A DNA stretch of 64,000 nucleotides from Scilla litardierei (lineage: Eukaryota > Streptophyta > Magnoliopsida > Asparagales > Asparagaceae): the NCBI GenBank assembly GCA_030789695.1, contig CM061140.1:85808422-85872421 (forward strand), in the 5' to 3' direction. The notes under the pieces are model-generated. The model ran no database searches. It was not told where the DNA came from and saw nothing but the letters and a program-made list of their open reading frames with translations. The number at the start of each line of letters is the position of its first letter. The first letter of the stretch is position 1. Shown piece after piece: positions 46,216 through 56,997 of this stretch. Both the position numbers and the translations under genes were made by a program.

Positions 46216-48720
46216 TGTCACGACCCGCTTCCCTAAAATGGAGGCGAGACGTGAAAAGGTCCGCACGAGAGTGGAGCTGTGAAGCCCCAAACCCGATAAG
46301 CGTCCACAATACATAAACAGGTCCCTGTAACCACAACAGAATAACAATAATAACACAAGGAGAGACTGAAATAAAATTCCACATCTCACAAAATGTCCAA
46401 CATCAACAAAAGTCCAACATCCAGAAAAGCCACCAGGCTAAAAGAAAAGAGTCTAAAGGCCCAGAACAAGGCCAACAAAAGATGCCACAACAACAAGTAT
46501 GGGTGCTACGCACCGATAACAAAACAACTGTCTAACAAAAGTAAAACACACGGAGACACTAGGACTGGTCCCCAGTGTCCACGTACTCCCCGTCCAACAC
46601 GGGCTCAAGCTCGGCGTCCGCAAACACCTCACCCTCAGCTGGCAACTCAGGCTCAAGGTCTAACATGCGTCACCCAAAAGAGAAAGGGGCACATGTCAGC
46701 AAGTCTAAAAGACTTGGGCAAGGAAACTGAAAGTAAGGCAACTAGCAACCTAACAGTTTAGTATGCATGACATGGCAGTTATAACATGAGTGCACAATTT
46801 AAAACAAGGCAAGACAATTTGTACATGAGAGCAACCATCGGGACAAGACAAGACAAAAGTAGCCACGCTACTAACATTCTCAATCAATTCACATTGTTGT
46901 AGGTGTTTACGCCCTTCGCTGAATGGCAAGCATTTCAGACCGATCGGCACTAAACACAATTCACATTTCACGATTGTTTTGTAGATGTTTGTGCCCTTCG
47001 CTGAATGGCTAGCATGTCAGTCTGATCGGCACCAAACACTACCCCACCCCAAAGAGTTTACGCCTTACAACTGCAGTTGTTGATCAAACAGACTCCCAGT
47101 TGAATGGCCGCTTAACCCTCACCCCATCCCGCACTAAACAAGCCAGGGTCCCTGAACATGAGCCCAGCAAGTGAGCCAGGGTTGCCCCGCACGGGAGCTT
47201 GTTCCTTAGTTCACAATTCAATATCGAGCGTTGGGGTTTCCAACTACAGGGCTCGCTTCTGGAACACGAGCCAGGTAACACAAGTAGTGTAGCAAAGCTA
47301 CGCAATCACGGGATCACCAAAACAACGCAATGACATGACATTTAATTTGCGTACCGTTAATGGAAAGTAAACATGACATGGTAATTGTGCAACATGCTAT
47401 ATGTCGGAATTAGCTTCGTTGTCAAGCTAACTCCCCAATTTACGCCTAGGCGAGTATCATTTCGTCGCCTAGTCTCTTTTACGCCTACAATAAGCAAATG
47501 GCCTAAAACATGGCCTAAACCCTAAGTGGCAAGTTTCACTTGCCTATCACTGGGGAGAACTGTTACGAAGGTTCGTCTCCGCGGATGCTAGCCTACGGGG
47601 AATCGCTGTTATGGGGAACAATCATCAAAACACAAGTATTTTATTAGGGTTTCATAAAAATACCAATAGGCTATGAAAACATAGAGGAATCGATTTCTTA
47701 CCAAGAGGAGACGGAAAGAACGCTCCGGGGAACCCTAGGATCAGATCTGGAAAAGATTGGAGAAGTTTGGGGAAACTAGGGTTTTGGGGGAAATTGGGGA
47801 TTTGATGGATTTTGGTGAGATTTTGGGGAAGATGAGTGGTAGATAGAGTGAATGGATGGATTGGATGATGGATTTATGGTTTGGATTGAAGGAAAGAAGC
47901 TTGGAGGAAGATGGGGGCTCAATGGGGGTGAAACTAGGGCTTAGGGTCGTGTTGGAGAAGAAGAAGTCGTTTGGGAGGGGTATTTATAGGTTGGGCTGGC
48001 GGCTGCTCAGAAATTAGGGTTTTAACACTGGTTAGTCGGTCAAAGAACAACCACTGACCGACTAGTTTGGCAACTAGTCGGTCGGTCGACCAACGCAGAC
48101 CGACTAAGTGCAAACAGTAACTCCTGAACGAAAATAGGATTCTAGAGTTAGTCGGTCCATGAACAAGTACTGACCGACTAGTTTAGCATCTAGTCGGTCG
48201 ATGAACGTTCTTAGACCGACTAAGGGTAAACAGTAACTGATACAGAAATAATATGATGAGTTAGTCGGTTCAAGAAGCATTGCTGACCGACTAGTTTGCA
48301 ACCTAGTCGGTCAACCAACGTTCTTAGACCGACTAACGATAAACAGTAACTCCTGAGAAAATTTAGAAAGCTAACTAGTCGGTCCAAGAAGGATTGCCGA
48401 CCGACTGGATCGTCATCTAGTCGGTCGGTGGCCCTTCTTACACCGGCTAATGAGCACAGAAAAGTACCGATACGGAGCGCGGGGCCCAGGAATCGATTCC
48501 TAAGACTCCTAGGCTTGATCTAACAGTTAGATACGACCGTTATGAAGTCCGTCACGAATGACATACTTCAAAAACGACGATCCTAAGGAAGAAGCGAGAA
48601 AATACGACGAATCGATCGAAAATGAAATCTACGGAGACGAAAACCACACAAGAGGAGAAAATCCACCAAAACACATATTATATAATATTATAATCAGATA
48701 CAAGAAAAGCAGTCGTTACA
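46216..48720 (-). mobile_element. Tekay 5' LTR (right)
   Basis: Same length as the left LTR with no indel seen. It contains hairpin modules at 48032-48450 and a TATA box at 47981-47988. It is followed by GTTAA, the target duplication. Confidence 0.92.
48032..48450. repeat. Four composite hairpin modules (gypsy LTR, right)
   Basis: Copy of the modules at 40706-41124, offset by exactly 7326 bp, with no difference noticed inside the array. Confidence 0.92.
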
Positions 48721-48725
48721 GTTAA

Positions 48726-49075
48726 TGACTGGAAAATACCCTAACGTTTCAGCGTTTCTCACAAAAATACATTATCGTTCATTTTGGGACACATTGGTCC
48801 CAAACGTTTGGCAAAAATTGACAACGTTGTACCCTTTTTCAGTTTGCCGTCAGAAAAGATTTTCAAAATACCCTAATGTCTCAGCGTTTCTCACAAAAAT
48901 ACCCTAACGTTTCAGTGTTTCTCACAAAAATACCCTAACGTTTCAGCGTTTCTCACAAAAATACCCGAACGATAAGGTATTTTTGTGAGAAACACTGAAA
49001 CGTTGGGGTATTTTTGTGAGAAACGCCAAAACGTTAGGGTATTTTGAAAATCTTTTCTGACGGCAAACTCAAAAA
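48726..49075. mobile_element. Foldback element built from 31-bp repeats
   Basis: The left arm starting AGTTTGCCGTCAGAAAAG at 48841 pairs with CTTTTCTGACGGCAAACT ending at 49069. Both arms contain tandem units of about 31 bp (AAAATACCCTAACGTTTCAG plus CGTTTCTCAC). Another unit lies at 48737 outside the hairpin. Tracts TTTTT and AAAAA flank the arms. Terminal inverted repeats of this type suggest a MULE-like or foldback element. No transposase is present. Confidence 0.7.
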
Positions 49076-50137
49076 TTCATAGTGACTGATAATAGCTTCT
49101 CCAAGCCACACATACCAGCCCATTTTCTCTCTAAACAAATAAAAAAGTTCACTCTTCTCAGCATCAGATTCCATCCCACAGCTAGATTTCGAAATCATTG
49201 ACCCTAATATTCTTATCCTCTTTGGTGCACATGTCACAGCTTTCAGCAAATGTCCAAAGCTACTAATAACCATAAAAGCAGTGTTGTACCACCATCCAGC
49301 AAATGACCAAAGCCGCTGAAATAATAGGCCGAGACGCGTGCCCTCACATAAACAAAGTTGGGCTTCACAGAAAGGAAGCGGCGGGCAAAGACTCCAGAAT
49401 TGCTGGGTATACATTGGATGTCTTAGATTTCCCTGTCAGCAATCAACGGCTTCACGGCATCAACGTCGACATTACCATCACATGTGTACGATCCCTTATT
49501 TTAAATCAACCAGCCAACCATGCATAGCACTATCGACATCCACACACATGAAAGAGACAAGGTTGGAGATAAGGTTGGCCGGCAACGAGCGAATCTCAAT
49601 TGCTCTCCAATCACCTTAAGACCACGTGATCAACGCCAATGTTCATGTACATCCCAATTGCACTGTATCGATGCTGTCGTGATTACCATGCATCTTAGTT
49701 TATGGCCAAAGTAGAATGGCCAAATACTCGGAAGTGCAACGGTGGTTTGCTAAAATTTAGCCTTACAACAGTTCCGTGCCTAGCCTAGCCTCACAACACT
49801 TGCCCTGTTTTCCGACCTTATCATCATTTGTGTACGATCCCTTTCTTAGATTAACTGCACAGCCACGTGTAGGACTGTCGACATAAAGCAAATTGTTTTT
49901 AATCATCTCCACCCGCTTGATGTCAACAACGCTTGATTCAAATATCCTCCAACCGTTCACGGCAACGAATGTCGCAATCAATAGTGCATCCAGCGGGAGA
50001 AATATACGGATTGGATTATGCGGTTGGCATTGTTTCCTTTGCTTCCACGCCTTTGTCTTCCAAATTGGTCCTTATTTTACCTTCTAACAAAGGGACAAAC
50101 CAATTGCCGCTAATTTTAGGCAAATTGCCAATTTCTT
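49076..50137. other. Unassigned unique-looking sequence
   Basis: No gene that I can support. A 126-codon minus-strand ORF at 49034-49414 starts inside the foldback arm and has no motif I recognise. GTGTACGATCCCTT-like words near 49485 and 49835 suggest an internal duplication. This is the least repeat-like stretch in the window. Confidence 0.3.
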
Positions 50138-51321
50138 CAGGGTGTGTTTGGTTGGTAAGAAAATGAAAAAAAGAAAAAATGAACAGAAAAGGAAATAGAA
50201 AAAGAAAAAAAAGGAAAATGAAATAAGATTCTTTCTCATGTTTGGTTACCAAAGAAAATTGGAAACAAAGTTGAAAAGAAAATGTGGAAACTACTTTTAT
50301 TCGGTTGCACATTGAAAATGAATAAAAAAAAATAATTTAACCGATTACGATGTGAACTTAAATCATTCTACAATCATAACAAATTAAAATTTTATCTATA
50401 AATTAAAAATGTGTTAGTTATTTTGAGAAATTCGTTAAGTTAGCAAGCGAATGGTAACGAATAATTCGCTAACCCTATATATATTAAGATTCATAGATAA
50501 TATGTTATTAAATAGTAGACGAATAATTCACAAATTTTGTTAAAAAGTTTGAAACAATTCGCGAGTTATTTGAAAATGCATGCATAATGTGTAGATTTTT
50601 CAACCAACTCATGAATAATTTGCGAACTTTTTAAACGTTCATGACTTACTACTTTTTTGAAAAATTCGTGAATGAATAAAATACGTTACAGAGTGAGTAT
50701 TTATTTGGAAAATTAACAAAGTATTCGCGAGCTATTTGAAAACTTCATGAATAATTCATAAATTTTTAAAAGCTCGCGAACTATTCACGAATTTTTTAAT
50801 TTTCACGAATTATTCGCAACTTTTTTGAACAATTCACAAATATATATTGAACATGTTTTTTGAAAAATTCGTCCATTATTCACGATTTATTTGAAAAATT
50901 CATGAATAATTTGCGAATTTTTCGTACAATTCGTCAATTATTCGCGATTTATTTGAAAAATCAAGAATTTTTCGTGAATTTTTCGAACAATTCCCCAAAA
51001 TAAAGTTGGTAATGTTCATCAAAAATTTAGAATTATTTACTATTTTTAAATATAAAATCAAGAATCGCAATGTTTTTAAATGTAACAAGTAATTATGTTT
51101 GCTAAAAAATACAAATACATAGATGTGAGACAAATTAGTTTAACTATCTTTTCCCTCATTTTCCTTAGGCCAAGAAGAGGAAAAAGTCAAAGTAAAGTTT
51201 TAATATAAAATTTTCTTCGTTTTCTTTCATTTTCATTTTACTTTGTTTTTTCTTTTCAACCAAACAATGGAAAATAGTTTTCCTTCTAACTTTCTTTCCT
51301 TTTCCTTCAAACCAAACTCAC
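50138..51321. mobile_element. MITE-like element with GGTGTGTTTGG termini
   Basis: The left end GGTGTGTTTGGTTGGTAAG faces the right end CTTCAAACCAAACTCACC as imperfect inverted repeats, with A/G-rich subterminal DNA on the left and T/C-rich on the right. The GGTGTGTTTGG start is typical of Harbinger- or hAT-related plant elements. A clear target duplication is not visible. The interior is AT-rich without a transposase. Confidence 0.5.
50450..51000. repeat. Degenerate AATTCGCGAATT-type repeat tract
   Basis: Many variants of ATTCGTGAATAATTCGCGAA and TTTTTGAAAAATTC occur at irregular spacing, several of them palindromic around TTCGCGAA. This looks like an old, diverged short tandem array inside the MITE-like element. 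Confidence 0.55.
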
Positions 51322-51548
51322 CACATTTTCCATTGAAACACCACTAAACTATGTTATGTTGTAGTGCGTAAGTGGACCAGAACTACTTTTTCCACTTTCA
51401 CGTGTATAAGTTGGTCGGGAACTTTCTTCCACCTATCACATGTGTTATTGTGACTAGACGACTTTCTTCCGCATGCCTAGGGTAGTTGTGATAATTTGTA
51501 GGTATCACAATAGTCACGAGCGTTAGCGAGTCAAAACCGGACGGGTAT
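51322..51548. other. Flank of solo LTR
   Basis: No gene seen. It ends with GGTAT (51544-51548), the left target duplication of the solo LTR. Confidence 0.5.
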
Positions 51549-53200
51549 TGACTTGTCTCAAAATGTGTGAGCTCTACTCCCAAGTGTAGGATATCGAACA
51601 AGTAATAATCCTGGTGAGTCCAGGTATCGTACCCACGGGACAACTGACCTGCAAAACCATGAATTTCAGTTTATAAAGAGTACTAATACGAAGAGAAACA
51701 ACCACCTTTCGAAGGTGAAATAATCGTGTAAGGGTTTTTAATACGAAAAAGAAATCCTACGATAACTACGGGGAAGGTGATATTGGGGTATCAATATGGA
51801 GAGTATGTGTTGGTTGTGATTTCTTTAGGGTCTATACAATCAATGATTATTAATACCTTTTTTATAACTCAACGTTTCACCCCGCAAGGGTATGAGAACG
51901 TCGGAAAATATAACGATAAACGAACATCGAAAAGTGCCTTAAGTATCGAATAAAATACTAGTTTCATGAGGAAAATAAGCTTATGTGCCAGCAAGGGTCA
52001 CGGCGATGTCTACAAGGATCACACCATGAATAAGTCCGCAAAGATCATATTCGATCAAAATACACCAACACCGATAATACTTGAACAATACGAGTAGAAA
52101 ATAGCAAAATACGCGATATAACGTGCAAATTAGGGCGAGAAGATATTAAAATCAGATATTACAGAGATCTAACTACATCACAACCAGCACATAAGGGTAT
52201 TAGCCATGCATGGAGAGAAAATAAACCATATTCATAGACAAATACATGCTTAACGTATCAAAATACGCGCTAAATACGCAAAATACAAGAGTAAAGTTAG
52301 AGAATTTGTCACCAAATCTCTCTAAATAGCCCCAAATCTCCTTCAGATGGTAGCTCTGGCCTCTGTCTCCAAGGCCTCCAAATTTCACGCCAAAATACGG
52401 CTCCTAGAGCCCCCAATACGCCAGAATACAACAAAATCTCTTGAAATACGCTTATATAATAGCATTGCGGGTTTTAAGTCATTAACGGGTTCGAACCCGC
52501 ATCCAAAAGCTCTCTAATCCAAAACCAAAAGGCGCCACAATTCTCAACCACTCATCAAAAGCGGGATCTTCTGTGTCGCCGCCACGTGGCATGCGGGTCA
52601 GATCTTCGCTCGCGTCGTTGGTTTGCATCCGCTTCAAATCCAAACTTGCCTCGTATAGGATATCGTCTGTTGGATTATAGATTGGATGGCTCTGCGTTTG
52701 CCACGTCACCCAAGGATCGCCCGCTTTTGCTCCGCCTCGTTGCGTCGCTGGCCGTTGGATTTTGATCCAATGGTCGTCATTTTGCCGCGTTGCCGCTTCC
52801 ACTGGCTCGTTGGATTGAGCGGGAACGCTAGGATGACTGCCACGTATCCCGTATTGAAGCGGGACATATATGGTGGCCGCGTATTTTCGTTTTTGCGCTG
52901 TATTTAGGCCATATTTCTCTATTTAAGCTGTATTCTGCATTCAAAAATTTGTAGTAATTAGCACAGATCTCGGAAAAATACAAATAAATAGTCATTGGAA
53001 TCGTGAGATCAAGATCTTCACACGAAAAATATAAAAAGTGCAAAATACTTAGTATATTGCTGTTTTGTGCATAAAATAGAAGTTTGCTCTAATAAATAAG
53101 GGTATTCGCAATTCGATCGTATTAGAGACCAAATACATATCATGTATGCACAAAATAGGGATAAATGATACGTTAAATATGCAATATTCAACCCGAATCA
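51549..53200 (-). mobile_element. Solo Athila-like LTR with target duplication
   Basis: A 1652-bp LTR starting TGACTTGTC and ending AACCCGAATCA, flanked by GGTAT at 51544-51548 and 53201-53205. It resembles the Athila LTR at 22878: the GAGTCCAGGTATCGTACCC block near 51615, the AAATACGCNNAATACGCC phrases near 52300-52440, and the terminal GCAATATTCAACCCGAATCA. No internal region is present, so it arose by LTR-LTR recombination. Divergence from the Athila copy is substantial, so it represents a different subfamily. Confidence 0.8.
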
Positions 53201-53205
53201 GGTAT

Positions 53206-53384
53206 ATAATAGTAGTTTCGACGTCTCCAACATTCACGTTAGGACATGAGAGATGAGATATAATATTTTGAGAGAGAGATAGCGAGAGTATGAAAATAAG
53301 ATTGCTCATCTCCTCCCAAACAGCAAGCTATACATAGAGTTTATGATTGTGTATTTTAATTCAACTTCGAGAGTTGGCCTTCCT
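53206..53384. other. Short spacer between solo LTR and copia LTR
   Basis: AT-rich, with a GAGAGAGAGATAGCGAGAG run. No gene seen. Confidence 0.4.
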
Positions 53385-54304
53385 GTTGGGAAATAAAACC
53401 ACCGGCGCAAACAGACGCCCTTGGGATCCATGCGAAAAATTGCAACCCTAAAAATATCAGAAATCTAGGGCTAGCAACGACCCCAATTCGTCCAACAAAA
53501 CCCCAATTAGACCTTGCAATAGAAAGTAGCAAACGAATCAAAGCAATAAAACAATCAATCGCAGACACGAGAATTTACCATGGTTCGGTTGTAAACGACC
53601 TACATCCAACAATCCGAGACGATTCCACTATCAGAGAGATCCACAAACTAGGGTTACAAACCTCACTTCCTCTCACGCGAGTAATAACTTGTCAAACCGC
53701 ACAAGCCCTCACTAATCCACTCAAGGAAGATGGAAACAACGGAGGAAATAGAAAAACCTCACTTTTTCTCAATAACTCTAAAACCCTAAATAATCTCCAG
53801 GGGGTGGCTAGAGGCTCTCCAAAAACTCTCATAATCTAATAGACGCTTAACCTAAGCTAAAACAATAGTTATGTTTAAATGGAATCCCCAAAAAACCTGA
53901 TAAAACAATATGTGGCTGCTCCTTCTCTCGGCTGGGCCCGCACGGACTCGGCCCGAGTCGGTCGGCAGCCCGAGCTGCTCGACCGAGCTGACATGCGCTG
54001 CTTCCGCCGCTGGGTGGAGTCGAGTCGACTCGGTCGAGTAGCTATGCTACTCGGCCCGAGTCAGAATTCCCTGCAGAACATCAAATTCTCGGACTTCTGA
54101 AACCACCAGAATTCCTCTGTAGCTCGACCGAGTAGCAAGCTACTCGACCGAGTCAGTGGTCGCCCGAGTCGTTGTAAAAAAACCCCACAACTCTCTGTTT
54201 TCTGTTGACTCTGCTCTGCACCTATAGCTCGACCGAGTAGCAAGCTACTCGACTGAGTCACCTGGGAAATTGTCCACATGAGGCGTGAATCACAAAAAAC
54301 AACA
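53385..54304 (-). mobile_element. Copia 3' LTR with CTCGACCGAG array
   Basis: Ends TGTTGGGA (left) and AAAACAACA (right) give the TGTTG...CAACA termini typical of copia LTRs. The adjacent minus-strand tract AAGGTAGAG is a weak polypurine tract, and RNase H remains lie upstream at 54441-54880. A palindrome array occupies 53943-54259. A weak TATA-like TTTAAAT is at 53874-53880. Confidence 0.7.
53943..54259. repeat. CTCGACCGAGTAGC palindrome array
   Basis: Repeated blocks such as CTCGACCGAGTAGC-aa-GCTACTCGACCGAG (near 54122 and 54228) and GACTCGGTCGAGTAGC-tat-GCTACTCGGCCCGAGTC (near 54015). The word differs from, but resembles, those in the other LTR families. Confidence 0.85.
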
Positions 54305-54440
54305 CTCTACCTTGATTCAAGTCTCACACCAATGACTCCTGCATCTCCACGCTGCACGCCATGACCCTCTCTCTGATTAGCACGATTGTCTCAGAACATG
54401 CGCCCTCCGGCGCCTAAGCCAACAATGAAATCAGCTCCAT

Positions 54441-54880
54441 TCAAACCAGGAGCATAACGGCGGGAACTGGCTTAGTAAACATGTCTGCGGGGTTCAAATC
54501 AGTCGGGATCGTTGGAAGCTCTATATCCTTCTACTCCAAATCTAGGAAGGAATCACACACCTCAATATGCTTCGTCCTCAAACTGTATGCCTGATGCTTT
54601 GCCAGATGAATGTCACTCTGAATGTCACAATGGACATGTGACATACTCTGTGGCACCCCTAAATCTCTCAACAGACTTCTCAAATACTTGGCCTCCTTCA
54701 CAGCTTCCACTGCTGCAATCAACTCGGCCTCTGTGGTCGATAGTGCAACCACATACTGTAAGACCGACCTCTACTATATCGTTGCAGTGCCCAAACTGAA
54801 CACATACAACGTGGTAGATCGCCGCATGTATCACCTGCATAATCGCTGTAGCAATACCCTGTCAGCACCTTACCGTATCT
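54441..54880 (-). pseudogene. Copia RNase H C-terminal fragment
   Basis: Minus-strand translation shows TGYCYSDYAGD, a frameshift, RRSTTLYVFSLGTATI, two consecutive TAG codons, VVALSTTEAELIAAVEAVKE, LRDLGVPQS and TKHIEVCDSFLDLE, another TAG, and PADMFTKPV. This is the end of copia Pol, badly decayed. It belongs with the LTR at 53385-54304. Confidence 0.8.
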
Positions 54881-55134
54881 CGAAACATCTACGACTACGA
54901 TCATTTTTAGACTTAAGCTACAATCGGTCAAACACTTCTCCATGATTAAGATCTTCATCGTGATACATGTTTGACCTCGCATTAAATCTCATGACTTTAC
55001 TTATGTTCTACTGATGACTACATTATAATTAACTTAGGTAAATTCTTACCAAACAGATTACTGTTATTTCGAACAAGATGTTTGTACACATACATATGGA
55101 TAAATTGCCTTGAGGGCATATCCATCTCCCTACA
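54881..55134 (-). mobile_element. LTR start of a second copia element, truncated
   Basis: On the minus strand, GTGGGAGA is followed by TGTAGGGAGATGGATATGCC and CTCAAGGCAATTTATCC, which resembles the start of Angela/Tork-type LTRs. The LTR is cut short near 54881, where RNase H sequence of the other copia element begins. Confidence 0.5.
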
Positions 55135-55140
55135 TCTCCC

Positions 55141-55522
55141 ACTTGTACTCAGACACACTTATCACGGTATCTCATACCGCACTTACACATAAGTCTCTCT
55201 AGACTTCATGTGGTAGAGCCTTCGTGAGTGGATCAGCTAAACCGTCTTCTGTATAAACTTAAGGGGTTCTATGTTTCAATTAGATCACAAATTTGAATCA
55301 CATCCAAATCATTTCCTTGGTCTCTTGGAATCAAAAAAATTTGTCTTGCCTGGATCTCATCCAGCTTATCGTCTTCTACGAGAATAATCCAAAAAAGTCA
55401 CTGGTCACCTGCACGATTCATATTCATTTCTCATAAAGTGTCAAACTCTTTGACCACTTTGTCGAAACATATGTTTCGACTCCTTGATGCATCGCTAACG
55501 TCCCTCGGTTTTGCGCATACAA
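55141..55522 (-). pseudogene. Second copia Pol C-terminal remnant
   Basis: Minus-strand translation near 55199-55260 reads LADPLTKALPHEV then TAG, the usual copia Pol C-terminus. Upstream similarity is weak and frame-broken up to about 55440. It belongs with the LTR start at 55134. Confidence 0.55.
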
Positions 55523-56997
55523 TGTGGGCAATATGATTGGGGATACCAGATTTAAATATTTATACTGCAAGCGCACGGTGTTGCAGTGTGGCTTGGGGGT
55601 CGAACACAGGGAGGCGTGGTTGTGCTTGTGTCAAAGAGGAACCGATTCACCCTATATGTGAGCTAGCCCGAACCGATTGATGGTTTGTCATGGAATATAG
55701 ATACGAGGATAAACAATATAAAAGGAAACCTAGGACTTCGGTTTCCATCCTATCATGTGTTCTCACCGTTACGACCGACGGATAGAAATACGATCAGAAT
55801 TAGGGTTTAGTGGTGAAACGTTGCCTCTAAGAGTGATACCAACGTCACATGGGCCCGATATTCCGGTCGGTGCCCAGGGTGATACGCCGGACTACCCGGG
55901 TTCGGTCAGTGGGCATTCCCATGTCCATTAACACTGACCGACTCTGGGAGCACTAAGCTCGCACTGATAACTCCCGACATTTCATCCTGTCGTTCCCATG
56001 CGCTAGGATTCGATGTCTACGCTAAGGGCGTAAGCTGTGGCTAGGGAGTCAACCGCCAAGTTATTCTCCCTTGGCCGTACGATCAAAGGCGGTCTTTTTC
56101 CCGCCGATGACAATAAAACACACCGCATAACCGTCTAAATTCCTAACCCCTATCGAAATCCTAGTCCTATGGATGCATTAGGGAGAACCCACGAAGGGGT
56201 TTCCACCAAAATCCCAGATTTGGGAACTACTCACAAATCATGGTTAAAAAGAAATCTAAATGAAAATCAACCGTAAAAATCATGATCATGCAATTGAAAC
56301 GAGGTAGTAGCAATGCTATTAAGACTATATTAATGTTTCACAAAGATTAGATGAATTACAAAAACAGTAACATTCCAGCCGTCACCGTACAAGAAAAAAG
56401 ACAGAAAAATAACAAGCTGCGTTTTCTGAAAACCTAGGGCATCTATATATAGAAATCCACGTCACCCGATCGATTGAAGCATCAACCGATCGGGTGACCT
56501 GCTTGATGCTTCGGCCGTCGGCTTCGGGAACTTCAACCGGACGCTTGGTCTGATCGGGTGAAGCAAGCGGGTCGTCGTTTGAGGAGATGCGGCATCAGGT
56601 GAACCGATCGGTTGAAAATACGCCCCAAAAGACAGAGACTTCTGTCGACTTCGCACGGTCAAAGAACTGTCGGTTGAGCTCTCTGGGTCGTCGCTTGGAA
56701 GATTCGGCTACAGATGAACCGATCGGGTGAGATGTCACCCGATCGATTGGATTTCAGCTCCAAATGGCTGAGAAATCTATTGTGTTCAATCGGTCGGCGA
56801 ACCGATCGGTTGGGCTGCACTTCGCTTTAGCTTCCGTCCGGGTCGGACACGCGTGCACCACCCGACCGGTAGGCTGCGTCCAACTGATCGGTTGAGGGCT
56901 GAAAAATGGCGATCTTCGTCGTTTGACCCCCTGGATCACGCGTAACTCCTCCCGTTGCTTCGGGGACTCATGATATCTTTGTTATATGTCCCCTACA
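55523..56997 (-). mobile_element. Family C 3' LTR, minus-strand copy
   Basis: Homologous in inverted orientation to 22430-22877 plus 33491-34430. It starts on the minus strand with TGTAGGGGACATATAAC at 56997 and ends near 55523 after GACACCGTGCGC-like sequence (CACCGTGCGCTTGCAG). The TATA box TATATATA is at 56444-56451 and the palindrome array at 56462-56895. The left boundary is approximate (TGTGGGC at 55523 or TGATTGG at 55534). Confidence 0.65.
56462..56895. repeat. CCGATCGG palindrome array, minus-strand family C LTR
   Basis: Repeated CACCCGATCGATTG, AACCGATCGGGTGA and AACCGATCGGTTG words. It lies 10 bp upstream of the minus-strand TATA box at 56444-56451. Confidence 0.85.

Larger units (their letters stand above)
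38890..48720 (-). mobile_element. Complete Tekay/Del-type chromovirus, very young
   Basis: A 9,831-bp Ty3/gypsy element with 2505-bp LTRs (38890-41394 and 46216-48720) and target duplication GTTAA (38885-38889 and 48721-48725). I found only five LTR differences by eye (about 0.2%): near 39009, 39669, 39695, 40227 and 41157. Gag, PR, RT, RNase H, INT and a chromodomain-like tail are all present. The coding region is interrupted only by two stretches that look like introns. It is the best candidate for an active element in the window. Confidence 0.93.

Noticed and set aside
49034..49414. 126-codon ORF as a host gene fragment
   Set aside because: Starts within the foldback arm and shows no motif I recognise; unsupported.
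55570..55610. tRNA B-box-like GTTCGACCCCC in family C LTR as a tRNA or SINE
   Set aside because: No A box at the right distance and no cloverleaf; the motif is a recurring LTR-end landmark.
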